Shown here one piece after another: positions 55,734 through 64,000 of a stretch of DNA of 64,000 nt. The notes beneath the pieces were generated by a model. The model had not been told where the DNA came from. It ran no database searches and saw only the letters and a program-made list of their open reading frames with translations. This DNA is from Trichlorobacter thiogenes (GTDB lineage Bacteria > Desulfobacterota > Desulfuromonadia > Geobacterales > Pseudopelobacteraceae), in assembly GCF_900167465.1 (NCBI RefSeq), contig NZ_FUWR01000012.1, positions 55,731 through 119,730 on the forward strand, in the 5' to 3' direction. How positions within the stretch are numbered: position 1 is the stretch's first letter; every line of letters begins with the position of its first letter. Made by a program: the position numbers and the translations under genes.

Positions 55734-57173
55734 TCACCCTTTGGTACTCACACTTTTTTCTGTTTTGGCAACAACCAGACGCTTGCCCGGCTTCAGTGCA
55801 ACAGCATGCTTCAGATTGTTCCAGGCAGCAAGCACCTTTACCGAGACCTTAAAACGACGGGACAGGGAATGAAGTGTATCTCCCTTGCGTACTGTGTAAT
55901 ACTGAGCTGCAGCCGCCTCCGCCTTTGCCGTCTCACGCCGGCCTTCCTGAGCAAAATTGACTGACTGCTTCACCGGAATGATCAGCGTACGCCCTGCGAT
56001 CCGGTCCTTTACTCCCAGACCGTTCAACTCGGCAAGCTCCCCGGCAGTGCTGCCAAACCGACGGGCAAGCTGCTTAAGGCTGTCCTTGCGGGTTGCAGTA
56101 TAACGGCTGTAGAGGTTCTTTTCACTAAAGTGCTGTTCCGCTGGTATGGCAGCCAAGCCCTGCTCAAAGCGGGCCTTGGTCCCTTTAGGAATCTTCAGTT
56201 CGTAGTCAGGGTAGTTGGGGGGGGTACACCAGTGACGCAGCGCAGGATTCAACTCTTTAATACTCTGATAGGTGGTGCCAGCCAAACGCGCCACCAGTTC
56301 AAGGTCGGTACGTCCCTTAACCGTCACGGTATCATATTCAACCACCGGTACCGAGGCTATTTCGGTAAAACCATAGCGGGCAGGATCTTTGGCAATAATG
56401 GCGGCAGCCAGCAGCTTGGGAACATATTCCTTGGTTTCACGCTTCAGGTATGACCCTTTGGACAGCTCCCAGAAATCGCTGGTATCATATTTATCAATGG
56501 CCCGAAAGATCTTGTTCTCGCCAGCGTTGTAGCCAGCCGCAGCCAGATACCAGTCATTATTAAACATGCCATACAGGTCCTTCAGGTACATGGCTGCAGC
56601 CATGGTTGCCTTGACCGGGTCCTTACGCTCATCAACCCATTGATCTATCCGCAGCGAGTAGCGGCGTCCGGTTGCCGACATAAACTGCCAGGGACCGACG
56701 GCATTGGCCCATGAACGGGCATGCAGCTGAAAACCGCTTTCAATCATTGCCACATACACCAACTCTTGCGGCAACCCTTCCTTACGCAGGATCTCCTTCA
56801 TCATCGGCAGATAGCGGGTTGAACGGGAAAGCCAACGGGCATAGGTGCCACGCCCCTTGGTCTGAAAAAAGGTAATAAAATAATTAACCTTATCATTCAG
56901 GGCAAGCGGCACATCAGCTGCCGGCTCATCATCCGGCAGCGCAAGGTCTGCCAGCGCCTGTGTCCCATCCTTCAGTTCTTCCAGGGTAAACAGGGCCGAA
57001 CCCTCCCCCTGTAGCGCACCTGCCTGAACCTGAGGCAAACCTTCTGACACCTTGCCAGCTCCGGCAAGGTGTGGTTGCACCAGTTCATTCAGCAACGCCT
57101 GGGTTGGCTCACCGGCTGCTGCTGCACTGACGCCAGCAACAAGTAACGCTATGAGAAGCAACAGTTTTCTCAT
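55734..57173 (-). CDS. mltD: Membrane-bound lytic murein transglycosylase D (MltD-like)
   Basis: MltD-type enzymes cleave peptidoglycan glycan strands in the periplasm. The 479-residue product starts with a signal peptide (MRKLLLLIALLVAGVSAAAAG) lacking a clear lipobox Cys, so it may be soluble rather than lipid-anchored. The SLT catalytic domain follows, with the catalytic Glu in AMIESGFQLHARSWANAVGPWQFM (motif about residues 142-165) and AAAGYNAGENKIF near 210. Two LysM repeats are near the C-terminus (YTATRKDSLKQLARRFGS and YTVRKGDTLHSLSRRFKV). The ATG at 57173 is chosen over upstream ATGs because the signal peptide starts there. Confidence 0.93.
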   Translation of the reverse strand: MRKLLLLIALLVAGVSAAAAGEPTQALLNELVQPHLAGAGKVSEGLPQVQAGALQGEGSALFTLEELKDGTQALADLALPDDEPAADVPLALNDKVNYFITFFQTKGRGTYARWLSRSTRYLPMMKEILRKEGLPQELVYVAMIESGFQLHARSWANAVGPWQFMSATGRRYSLRIDQWVDERKDPVKATMAAAMYLKDLYGMFNNDWYLAAAGYNAGENKIFRAIDKYDTSDFWELSKGSYLKRETKEYVPKLLAAAIIAKDPARYGFTEIASVPVVEYDTVTVKGRTDLELVARLAGTTYQSIKELNPALRHWCTPPNYPDYELKIPKGTKARFEQGLAAIPAEQHFSEKNLYSRYTATRKDSLKQLARRFGSTAGELAELNGLGVKDRIAGRTLIIPVKQSVNFAQEGRRETAKAEAAAAQYYTVRKGDTLHSLSRRFKVSVKVLAAWNNLKHAVALKPGKRLVVAKTEKSVSTKG

Positions 57174-57270
57174 GGTGTGGGGCACCTTTCCCATCGTAAG
57201 ACTCAAGATGCGGCATTATAGACGTTCCGCAACCTAATGTCAAACGTGCACAACCAGCTGATTTATATAC

Positions 57271-57307
57271 AAAAAGGCGGCCCCATCCAGTGATGGGGCC
57301 GCCTTTT
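57271..57307 (-). terminator. Intrinsic terminator downstream of the YtxH gene
   Basis: AAAAAGGCGGCCCCATC (57271-57287) and GATGGGGCCGCCTTTT (57292-57307) form a perfect long stem with a 4-base loop. On the minus strand it is followed by a T-run and lies 22 bases after the stop of the YtxH gene. Confidence 0.93.
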
Positions 57308-57329
57308 ACGCTACCACCTGAGCGGCTAC

Positions 57330-57641
57330 TCAGGCGCCCAGCTTCTCTTTTTCTTTCTGAATCGCTTCACGTCCGGCCTCAATGGCAGAAGACAGAATTG
57401 ACTTCTTCTCCATGATGGTCTCCTTGCCCTCTTCCAGGGTAGCCTTGATTTTATCCTGGGCTTCCTTGGCATATTCCTTGATCTTGTCTACGGCATCATC
57501 GGTCAGATCACCAATCTGATCCCGCATTTCACGCCCGCTCTTGGGTGCATACAGAAGCGCCAAACCAGCTCCAAGTGCTGCACCTGCCAGAAACGAAACC
57601 AATACGGTGCTTGCGGATACTCCGTTGTCATCTTGTGCCAT
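57330..57641 (-). CDS. YtxH-domain protein, copy 1
   Basis: The 103-residue protein has a glycine/alanine-rich membrane segment (LVSFLAGAALGAGLALLYAPKSGREMRD at about 12-40 in two parts), the hallmark of YtxH proteins, and then a charged helical tail with Lys and Glu repeats. Function is unknown; relatives are stress-linked. Two starts are possible: ATG at 57647 overlaps the upstream stop, but ATG at 57641 has AAAGGAG at a 7-base spacing and is preferred. It is coupled to the DUF948 gene, a pairing common in bacteria. A second YtxH gene lies at 61941. Confidence 0.88.
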   Translation of the reverse strand: MAQDDNGVSASTVLVSFLAGAALGAGLALLYAPKSGREMRDQIGDLTDDAVDKIKEYAKEAQDKIKATLEEGKETIMEKKSILSSAIEAGREAIQKEKEKLGA

Positions 57642-57643
57642 GG

Positions 57644-58042
57644 TCATACTCCTTTCATCTTACGTTTAAGATAGTTTTCAAGCAGGTACGTACCGGCAAC
57701 CTTGACACCGGTTGCCACTGCACCAGCCTGATTCAACAGCCCGGCTACCGCTCCTACGGAACGGTTAATGGTTGTAATCTGGGTACCGGTTTCCCCCAGG
57801 GCAGACATAAATTTCTTAACATCATCGGTGTGTTCAGCAACACCGCCACCCACTGTTTTTAACTCTGCCAGGACCTCGTTCAGCTCCTTGATGGTTGGCT
57901 TAAGCTCATTGGCCAGCAGGTCTGCCAATGCCGATACCGACTGAGCCGTCTGCCTGACACTCTGGATGGCAGGAATAAGAAACAACACCAGTACAGCAAC
58001 AGAAATGGCAGCTATCATGGCTGCAACAATACCAAGCGACAT
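57644..58042 (-). CDS. DUF948-like membrane protein
   Basis: The 132-residue product has one N-terminal membrane span (about 4-25) and then a helical, coiled-coil-like region with heptad character (TAQSVSALADLLANELKPTIKELNEVLAELK), like proteins with the DUF948 domain. A second weakly hydrophobic segment is near the C-terminus. It is directly followed by the YtxH gene, with the stop and start within 10 bases. The function of the pair is not established; both would sit in the inner membrane. Confidence 0.82.
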   Translation of the reverse strand: MSLGIVAAMIAAISVAVLVLFLIPAIQSVRQTAQSVSALADLLANELKPTIKELNEVLAELKTVGGGVAEHTDDVKKFMSALGETGTQITTINRSVGAVAGLLNQAGAVATGVKVAGTYLLENYLKRKMKGV

Positions 58043-58144
58043 CTTGATTACTCCTTTCAGCTCACAGGTCTTGGCCTAGTATACCTGATCTATCCGGTTA
58101 CGCAAGCATACCAGTACAGCGTAGCCGTCATTCAGATGCCTGAT

Positions 58145-58690
58145 TCACATTTCAATACCGGTGCGAGCTGGCACGCCGGCCTGATAGTAATGCTTCACCT
58201 CCCGCATCTCTGTCACCAGATCAGCGGCCTGCACCACCCTGTCATCGGCATTACGACCGGTTAACACCAGCTCAACCCGCTCAGGTTTAATCGCTATCAG
58301 CTCCAGCACCTGTTCAACATCAATCAGCCCAAACCCGACGGCTCCGTTAATTTCATCACAGACAAACAGGTCATACTCACCTGAAAGCAGTGCATCCCGT
58401 GCCTGCAATAACGCCTCTTGAGCCAGACGGCGATCTTCAGCAATATCCTTCGTATTAACCCAGCCAGGACGACCGGTCTGAATAATGGTAAAATCAGGCC
58501 CCAACCTATCGGCAATCAGCTGTTCACCATAGGGACCGCCACCCTTGATAAACTGAAAAAAACAGACCTTCATCCCCCTGCCCAGCGCTCGCAAAGACAA
58601 GCCAAGGGCAGCCGTTGTCTTGCCTTTTCCATTACCGGTGTAGATCTGAACGCAGCCTCGCTCCAGACCGTTGTGCTGGTGTTCCTTCAT
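58145..58690 (-). CDS. cobO: Cob(I)yrinic acid a,c-diamide adenosyltransferase (CobO/BtuR type)
   Basis: The 181-residue protein is a CobA/CobO/BtuR-type ATP:corrinoid adenosyltransferase. The nucleotide loop GNGKGKTTAALGLSLRA lies at residues 19-35. Next come RGMKVCFFQFIKGG and DLFVCDEINGAVGFGLI near 109-125, and VLTGRNADDRVVQAADLVTEM near the C-terminus, all typical. It attaches the adenosyl group to the cobalt and so makes coenzyme B12 forms. No cobalamin riboswitch was recognised in the 151 bases upstream. Whether it acts in synthesis or salvage is open. The gene stands alone. Confidence 0.93.
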   Translation of the reverse strand: MKEHQHNGLERGCVQIYTGNGKGKTTAALGLSLRALGRGMKVCFFQFIKGGGPYGEQLIADRLGPDFTIIQTGRPGWVNTKDIAEDRRLAQEALLQARDALLSGEYDLFVCDEINGAVGFGLIDVEQVLELIAIKPERVELVLTGRNADDRVVQAADLVTEMREVKHYYQAGVPARTGIEM

Positions 58691-58841
58691 ATCTCTGTCT
58701 CCTGTGCTTTAACCGTTCAGCCTACAACGAGGGAGAGAGTATACGCTCGGCATCCAAGTAGGGTCAAGGCTGCACTTCCCGTCTTGCCCTATCAAAAATT
58801 GAAGGTATACTTGCCTCCAATTCACGTCTACCGGAGGCACG

Positions 58842-61820
58842 ATGCAGCTCTCACAAGCCATGCGCACCGCCTGTCGCACCGCAAGCACCGTTGCACGCCA
58901 AAATGCCTGCTGGCTGCAGGAGCAGATGTCCCCGTATTTTTTCCAGGCCCTGGCTGATGAGCCAGAGGCATTGGGAACCCTTGTCCGTGAGATGACGTTG
59001 CTGCAGCACAACCGCCACCTGATTCTGGCAGACCGGGACAAGCGGCTGATCATGGCCTGTGTGGACAAACCTGGCTCACTCTTGAACAGCCTGCAACGGG
59101 TGGGGGACAGGACTCTGTCCTATGCCATGTTTTCCCACTCCCGCAGCCCGATGCCAGGCATGACGCAAGAGCTGGAAGTACAACGCTTTGAGTTTGACGC
59201 TAAACCCAATGCAGCCATTACCGACCAGACGTCACCACCTGTGCCGGCCAGTCTTAAACGCAGTATCCTTAGCGAGCTGGCAACTATTGCCCCTGACCTG
59301 CCACGCCAGACTGCGGACAAACTGTTGGCCATCCTCTGGCGGAACAACCCTGAACAGGTCAGGATGTCGCCACCACAGCGGACCGCTTGGCTGATCTGGC
59401 TTTTTGAACGGGGTAACGCCAGCGGAGGTCTATTTCTGGACCTGCGTAATGTTGAACATACCGGCATTGCCGAAACAAGGCTCCTGTTTGCTGTAGGCAA
59501 CCCGCCGCAGGATGATTTTCTACTACAGCTGGTTGAGGTATTCAACCGGCTGAATATCGGCATCCGCCGGGCCTACTGCCTGACCATCACCAACGGCATT
59601 CACCCCTACTTCCTGGGTACTTTTTTTATCCGGCACCGTGGAGGTCAGGAGCTGCTACCTGACACGGCACTGGCCAGACAGCTTCAGCAGGAGCTTTGCA
59701 ACACCCAGATCCTTGATAATTGCTGCCACACCTATCAAGAATGGGTAACTGAAGGTGTCATGCCAGGGGACGATGCTGCCTTGATTAACGCATTTGTGGC
59801 ATTTTGCCACACCAATCTGGCCCACAACCAGCCAGATCGTTTTGGGTTGGAAGATGTACAAAGCGCCTTCCATGCCCACCCGGAAATGGCAATGCAACTG
59901 CTGCGGCTTTTCAGAACCCGTTTTGACCCGACCCTGAACAATCGCAATGCCGCCTATCAGGCCCTGCTGGAAGAAACAACCGATCTGGTTGCAGACTACA
60001 ACACCGGTCACCGTTGGCTGGATGAGATCCGCCAGACAATTTATCGTTGCTGCCTGCTATTTATCAGTCACACCCTGAAGACCAACTTCTTTGTAATTGA
60101 AAAACAGGCCCTTGCCTTCCGGCTGGATCCGGTCTACCTGCGCCAACTGGGCACTGAACTCACCTCTGACCTGCCAGAAACCCTTCCCTTCAGGATTACC
60201 TTTTTCTTCAGCCGCTTTGGACACGGCTACCATATCGGCTTCTCGGACATTGCCCGTGGCGGCTGGCGCACCGTCATAGCCCGCAACCAGGATGACACCA
60301 TAACTACTGCCAACGCGCTCTTCCGTGAAGTCTATGTCCTGGCCCACACCCAACACCTGAAGAACAAGGACATCTACGAAGGCGGCTCCAAGATGGTGTT
60401 GGTCATGGATGCTTCAGGACTTGAGCAGAGCGGGCAGGAGCATGAAAACAGCCGTCTCTACAAGCTGCAGTACGGTATCACCAACGCCTTTCTTGACATC
60501 TTCACCACCGAGAACGGTACCGTTCGGGACCAGCGGGTGGTTGACTACTACGGTGATGACGAGCCAATCGAAATCGGCCCTGATGAAAACATGCACGATG
60601 GCATGATTGAGGCGATCGCATCACTTTCCCGTAAGCGGGGCTATCTGCTGGGGGTCGGCATCATCTCCAGCAAGCGGTTCGGAATTAACCACAAGGAATA
60701 CGGCGTCACCTCCACCGGTGTGATGACCTTTGCCGAAGTGGTCATGGCGGAGCAGGGGATTAACATCCACCAAGCCCCGTTCAGCATCAAACTGACCGGC
60801 GGACCTGGTGGTGATGTGGCAGGTAACTGCCTGCGTATTCTGCTTGACGACTGCCCCAAGGCCAAGGTTGTACTGGTGCTGGACGGCACCGCTGCTGCCT
60901 TTGATCCCAACGGCCTTGACCGAAATGAGCTTAAACGGATTACCCTGCAGCAGGATCTGGATGGGTTTGATCCAGCCCAGCTTGGCCCTGGCGGCCTGAT
61001 GATCTTCCGCACCGGCAAACGGATGGAGGGCTTACGTGAGTTGCATCGCCGGGTAGAACGACTGACAGATGGCTCCTTGCAGGAAAGCTGGGTGCCCCTG
61101 GATGACTTCTATCGTGAATACGCCAGCCTGATCTTCACAGTTGAGGCAGACCTTTTCATTCCTGCCGGCGGTCGGCCCGAAACCATTGACGGGCAGAACT
61201 GGCAGGAGTTTCTAAAACCTGACGGCACTCCGTCAGCACCAGTGATCATTGAGGGGGCCAACTCATTCATCACGCCCCAAGCCCGCCAACAGTTGCAAAA
61301 AGCGGGCGTTATCCTGATGCGGGATGCTTCAGCCAACAAGTGTGGAGTTATCTCTTCATCCTACGAGATCATTGCCAACCTGCTCTTGACTGAAAAGGAG
61401 TTTCTGGCCAACAAAGAGCGCTATGTCCATGATGTGTTGGAGATACTGAAAAAGCGGGCCTCAGATGAGGCACGTCTGATCCTGCGCCGTTGGCATGAAG
61501 CTGCAGGCAGTCAGAGTTACACTGAGATCTCTGACCTGATCAGCCAGAACATCAACAGTTTTTATCACCGACTGTTCCAATTCTTCACGTCCCACCCGGA
61601 GCGATGCCTTAAACCACCCTATAAAGCGGCACTGTTACGACACCTGCCGCAGCTTTTGCAGACCGAACCACGCTTTCGTCACCGGGTTAGCAGGCTGCCA
61701 ATCAAGTATCTGGCAGCTATTCTGGCAGCAGAGATAGGGGCATCACTGGTCTACACCAGCAACCGCGATGAAGACTTTGAGGAGATGATCCGACGCCACC
61801 TGGCACGGGTTAACGCTTGA
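58842..61820 (+). CDS. NAD-dependent glutamate dehydrogenase, large (115-kDa-like) class
   Basis: The 992-residue protein has a long N-terminal regulatory part and a C-terminal Glu/Leu/Phe/Val dehydrogenase catalytic region. In the catalytic part are ARGGWRTVIARNQDD near residue 480, YEGGSKMVLVMD near 507-518 with the catalytic Lys, KLTGGPGGDVAGNCL near 648-662 as NAD-binding loop, and FIPAGGRPETID. The size fits the 115-kDa class of NAD-specific enzymes, which oxidatively deaminate glutamate, rather than the ~1,600-residue class. It may link nitrogen assimilation to carbon flow, which is of interest beside a nif region. The start follows CGGAGG. It is followed by a small YtxH gene. Confidence 0.88.
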   Translation: MQLSQAMRTACRTASTVARQNACWLQEQMSPYFFQALADEPEALGTLVREMTLLQHNRHLILADRDKRLIMACVDKPGSLLNSLQRVGDRTLSYAMFSHSRSPMPGMTQELEVQRFEFDAKPNAAITDQTSPPVPASLKRSILSELATIAPDLPRQTADKLLAILWRNNPEQVRMSPPQRTAWLIWLFERGNASGGLFLDLRNVEHTGIAETRLLFAVGNPPQDDFLLQLVEVFNRLNIGIRRAYCLTITNGIHPYFLGTFFIRHRGGQELLPDTALARQLQQELCNTQILDNCCHTYQEWVTEGVMPGDDAALINAFVAFCHTNLAHNQPDRFGLEDVQSAFHAHPEMAMQLLRLFRTRFDPTLNNRNAAYQALLEETTDLVADYNTGHRWLDEIRQTIYRCCLLFISHTLKTNFFVIEKQALAFRLDPVYLRQLGTELTSDLPETLPFRITFFFSRFGHGYHIGFSDIARGGWRTVIARNQDDTITTANALFREVYVLAHTQHLKNKDIYEGGSKMVLVMDASGLEQSGQEHENSRLYKLQYGITNAFLDIFTTENGTVRDQRVVDYYGDDEPIEIGPDENMHDGMIEAIASLSRKRGYLLGVGIISSKRFGINHKEYGVTSTGVMTFAEVVMAEQGINIHQAPFSIKLTGGPGGDVAGNCLRILLDDCPKAKVVLVLDGTAAAFDPNGLDRNELKRITLQQDLDGFDPAQLGPGGLMIFRTGKRMEGLRELHRRVERLTDGSLQESWVPLDDFYREYASLIFTVEADLFIPAGGRPETIDGQNWQEFLKPDGTPSAPVIIEGANSFITPQARQQLQKAGVILMRDASANKCGVISSSYEIIANLLLTEKEFLANKERYVHDVLEILKKRASDEARLILRRWHEAAGSQSYTEISDLISQNINSFYHRLFQFFTSHPERCLKPPYKAALLRHLPQLLQTEPRFRHRVSRLPIKYLAAILAAEIGASLVYTSNRDEDFEEMIRRHLARVNA

Positions 61821-61940
61821 GAAACAGCTGTTTTTCTTCTTTCTCTGAAAAGGCGACCTGTGCTACAAAGATAGACACTATAGCATCAACATAGCGAATG
61901 AATTGAACTAGCTACTCTATCTCATAGAAGGAGAACAACC

Positions 61941-62195
61941 ATGTCCCGTTCCAATGACCATGCCATCACCACCACCCTTCTGGCCCTGGCCTCCGGCGCC
62001 TTGCTGGGTGCTGCTGCCGCCCTCCTGCTTGCCCCTGCACCGGGAAAAGAGACCCGCCGTAAACTGGCAGACCTGACAGACGATGCTGGCAAGCGGATCA
62101 AAAACTACAGCAAAGAGACCCGCCACAAGATGGGTGGCTGGTGTAAAGGCAAGGGTGAAGACCTGCAGTACGATGGTGGCGATGCCTGGATTTAA
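61941..62195 (+). CDS. YtxH-domain protein, copy 2
   Basis: The 84-residue protein has an Ala/Leu/Gly-rich membrane segment (LLALASGALLGAAAALLLAPAPGKETRRKLADLTDD, in short pieces at about 12-48), followed by a short basic helix and an acidic end. It resembles the first YtxH protein at 57330, in particular the GKETRRKLADLTDDAGKRIK/GREMRDQIGDLTDDAVDKIK region, so the two are paralogues. AGAAGGAG precedes the ATG. The gene has its own terminator downstream and probably its own promoter in the 120-base gap after the dehydrogenase. Confidence 0.83.
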   Translation: MSRSNDHAITTTLLALASGALLGAAAALLLAPAPGKETRRKLADLTDDAGKRIKNYSKETRHKMGGWCKGKGEDLQYDGGDAWI

Positions 62196-62254
62196 GCGGC
62201 TTGAGAACCACCAGCAGTAGCTGTGACACCTCTTTACACAAGAGCATGAAACAG

Positions 62255-62292
62255 AAAAGGCCCTGCCTCTTACGAGACAGGGCCTTCTTTTT
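62255..62292. terminator. Bidirectional terminator between the YtxH and OmpA genes
   Basis: AAAAGGCCCTG (62255-62265) and CAGGGCCTTCTTTTT (from 62278) form a hairpin with an A-run on one side and a T-run on the other. It serves the plus-strand YtxH gene and the converging minus-strand OmpA-like gene, which ends at 62311. Confidence 0.9.
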
Positions 62293-62310
62293 AACGTTCA
62301 CCGATTTAGT

Positions 62311-63651
62311 CTATTGCTTTGCAGCAGCTTTCTTCTTGGCTACTTTTTTCTTTACTGCCTTCTTAACCGGCTTGGCTGGCTGCTGATCAGCATCAGCCTT
62401 AAAGTTTGGAATTTCTTCAAAAGCCGCCTCTATACGACGGTTCTGGGCGCGGCCTTCAGCGGTGGCGTTATCAGCAACCGGCTTGGTCTGGCCAAATCCC
62501 TTGGCTGAAAGACGTTTCTTGTCAATCTTGAAGTTTTTAACAATGTAGTCACGGACTGCGTTAGCACGACGTTGTGAAAGTTGCTGATTTGCCTTGGCAT
62601 TACCCACGTTATCGGTATGACCTTCGATCACACCTTTCAGGTTCTTATGCTCATTGAGGCCGTCACCAACCTGCTTTAACTCATCATAGTACTGCTTCTT
62701 AATGATCGACTTGCCGGTATCAAAGTTAACCTTCAATGCCAGACGGGTACCGGCAGCAACTGCTGAAGCCTTTGCAGCAGCAGCTTCTACCACCGGCTCA
62801 GTCACCTCTACGCCAGCAACACTGGTGGCTGTCTTGCCACCCTCACCGTTACAGGTCAGAGTGTAGCTGGTATTTGCTGCAGGTGTAATAACCTTGGAAC
62901 CGGAAGCAGGCACAGGACCAATACCTGGCTGGATTTCACAACCGCTGGTATTTGCGGAAGACCAGGTAAGGGTTGTGGTCTTGCCTTTTTCAAGGGTTGC
63001 TGGTTCTGCCGTCAGTTTGCTGGTTGGGGCAGGAGCTGGCGGAGGAGTAACAACCACCGGTGCAGCCTTGGGAGCTACTGCTTCTACCACCGGCTCAGCA
63101 ACAACAACCGGGGCAGGCGCAGGCTTCGGAGCACCTACAGCGATATGCAGCCCCAGGGTGTACTCCACGTTTGTTTTCCACTTTTTCTCATATTGATAGT
63201 TGAGACCTCGCACATCACCTCTCAAGGCAACGTTTTCAGTCATGAACCACTTGGCACCACCACCATAATTTCCAACAAAGCGCTGATCTGGATAGCCGCC
63301 AGAAGTAAACTTCAGCCCCCCAGCACCTACTGCTAAATAGGGCACAAAGCTGCTCTTAGGCATAAAATTATAGAGCAGGTCACCACCGTAACGAACCATT
63401 TCTGCCTTATTATTAGTTCTAGTACCTTCTGTTTTCAGGTAGTCGATTACGCCTTCTAGTGCCCAGTTTTCAGTAAAATTATACCCTAGGCGGAAACCCA
63501 ACACTGGAGACGTTTCCAGATGCTGATCCCCTTGGAAGGTATATCCCCCCACATAGGGAGCAAAGGTAACCGTCTCCCCCCTATTTTCGGCAAATGCAGC
63601 CTGACTTAACCCCATCAGCAGCAGTGCTGCTACGATTCCTGTTTTACGCAT
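62311..63651 (-). CDS. OmpA-family outer membrane porin with C-terminal peptidoglycan-binding domain
   Basis: The 446-residue protein has a signal peptide (MRKTGIVAALLLMGLSQAAFA). An OmpA-like beta-barrel follows (about 28-170: VTFAPYVGGYTFQGDQ, LGFRLGYNFTENWALEG, ending in ...YTLGLHIAVGA). A Pro/Ala/Val-rich linker follows and then a small bacterial Ig-like insert (LTAEPATLEKGKTTTLTW with Cys pair near 236 and 264). The OmpA domain is near 300-420 (HTDNVGNAKANQQLSQRRA, with the residues that bind diaminopimelate). A Lys/Ala-rich tail closes it. It would connect the outer membrane to peptidoglycan. The 5' end is supported by AAAGGAGGAG. Confidence 0.92.
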   Translation of the reverse strand: MRKTGIVAALLLMGLSQAAFAENRGETVTFAPYVGGYTFQGDQHLETSPVLGFRLGYNFTENWALEGVIDYLKTEGTRTNNKAEMVRYGGDLLYNFMPKSSFVPYLAVGAGGLKFTSGGYPDQRFVGNYGGGAKWFMTENVALRGDVRGLNYQYEKKWKTNVEYTLGLHIAVGAPKPAPAPVVVAEPVVEAVAPKAAPVVVTPPPAPAPTSKLTAEPATLEKGKTTTLTWSSANTSGCEIQPGIGPVPASGSKVITPAANTSYTLTCNGEGGKTATSVAGVEVTEPVVEAAAAKASAVAAGTRLALKVNFDTGKSIIKKQYYDELKQVGDGLNEHKNLKGVIEGHTDNVGNAKANQQLSQRRANAVRDYIVKNFKIDKKRLSAKGFGQTKPVADNATAEGRAQNRRIEAAFEEIPNFKADADQQPAKPVKKAVKKKVAKKKAAAKQ

Positions 63652-63702
63652 CTGATACTCCTCCTTTCGCGGGTGTAAAAAACCATAAGAGACTAGTCAT
63701 GA

Positions 63703-63747
63703 CCACCGGCAGAGCCGGTGGCTTGAGGAAAGCCCCTAAAAGGGGCT
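63703..63747 (-). repeat. Two hairpins at the 3' side of the IS200/IS605-like gene
   Basis: CCACCGGC-aga-GCCGGTGG (63703-63721) and AGCCCCTAAAAGGGGCT (63731-63747) lie just beyond the transposase reading frame on the minus strand; the second includes its stop codon. Such stem-loops are the usual right-end recognition structures of IS200/IS605 elements, but here the exact element end and the cut site are not determined. Confidence 0.65.
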
Positions 63748-64000
63748 AAGGGTTTTGGGTGAAGTCCAACTCCTCTTGTTTGTCCAGATGTTCTTGATCT
63801 CTTACATACGCCCGGATCATTTCTTCATCCAGGCCGATAGTGCTGGCACAGTAACCACGTGACCAAAAGTGCCGACCGATAAAACCTTTCTTGACCCCTT
63901 CGGCCTTACGGTGAATATGAATTGCCGACTTGCCTTTCAAATACCCTATCACCATCGAAACACTGTACTTCGGTGGAATACTCAACACCAGATGGATGTG
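63746..64000 (-). mobile_element. IS200/IS605-type transposase TnpA, 3' part (cut by window end)
   Basis: The frame stays open to the window edge, so the 5' part is missing. The last ~84 residues show the HUH motif HIHL near the edge, then the family stretch VLSIPPKYSVSMVIGYLKGKSA, FWSRGYCAST and an acidic end with a Tyr in IRAYVRDQE, the likely nucleophile. This is a Y1 tyrosine transposase that moves single-stranded DNA. The part seen has no frameshift or stop. Whether the element is complete cannot be judged. It lies upstream of the OmpA gene on the same strand. Confidence 0.85.

Noticed and set aside
58691..58841. Cobalamin riboswitch upstream of the adenosyltransferase gene
   Set aside because: The conserved B12-box sequence was not seen.

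Overview
The window looks like a chromosome segment of a Geobacter-type bacterium (Desulfuromonadota, Geobacter/Trichlorobacter group). This is inferred from the combination of a fused nifEN gene, an SfrAB-type Fe(III)/NADPH oxidoreductase pair, a menaquinone (futalosine) pathway gene mqnD, sigma-54 nif promoters and a complete division/cell-wall cluster. I did not have a database comparison, so the species is not fixed. No rRNA, tRNA or CRISPR array was seen.

Layout. (1) 1-13 kb is the plus-strand dcw operon: murE (cut by the window edge), murF, mraY, murD, ftsW, murG, murC, murB, ddl, ftsQ, ftsA, ftsZ. The genes are mostly overlapping or a few bases apart, and the operon ends in a strong terminator. 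(2) 13-19.6 kb is minus strand: a zinc-ribbon miniprotein, a B12-type radical SAM protein and the sfrB-sfrA redox pair. (3) 19.8-27.2 kb is housekeeping (M29 aminopeptidase, DUF188, mqnD, YkgJ cysteine-cluster protein, TerC, QueF, MaoC, an HEAGH membrane protein), interrupted at 21.4-22.3 kb by an A+T-rich insert. (4) 27.3-35.5 kb is the nitrogenase region: nifH, nifD, nifK and a nifE-nifN fusion. It has two clear sigma-54 promoters and a nifH leader with an intrinsic terminator overlapping an ANTAR-type hexaloop hairpin. (5) 35.5-48 kb holds creD with a divergent two-component system, a second A+T-rich insert carrying a RelA/SpoT-domain gene, uvrA, a type II toxin-antitoxin pair, a REC-PAS-GGDEF-EAL protein and glmU. 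(6) 48-64 kb holds mfd, two parvulin lipoproteins, an envelope group (degenerate receiver protein, TPR protein, MltD, YtxH, DUF948), a cobalamin adenosyltransferase, a 115-kDa-class NAD-glutamate dehydrogenase, an OmpA-like porin and the edge of an IS200/IS605-type element.

Most interesting observation. The two A+T-rich inserts (21,467-22,251 plus strand; 39,403-40,481 minus strand) each have the anatomy of a solitary integron gene cassette: a G|TT junction followed closely by the start codon, one ORF, and a downstream attC-like hairpin whose R'' box complements the R' box at the other end of the same insert. Both sit immediately behind copies of the same 52-61 bp palindrome-containing element, and the similarity between the two stops exactly at the G|TT junction. 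No integron integrase is present. One cassette encodes an alarmone synthetase-like protein with all synthetase motifs visible, the other an unknown membrane protein. The nifH antitermination leader is the second highlight.
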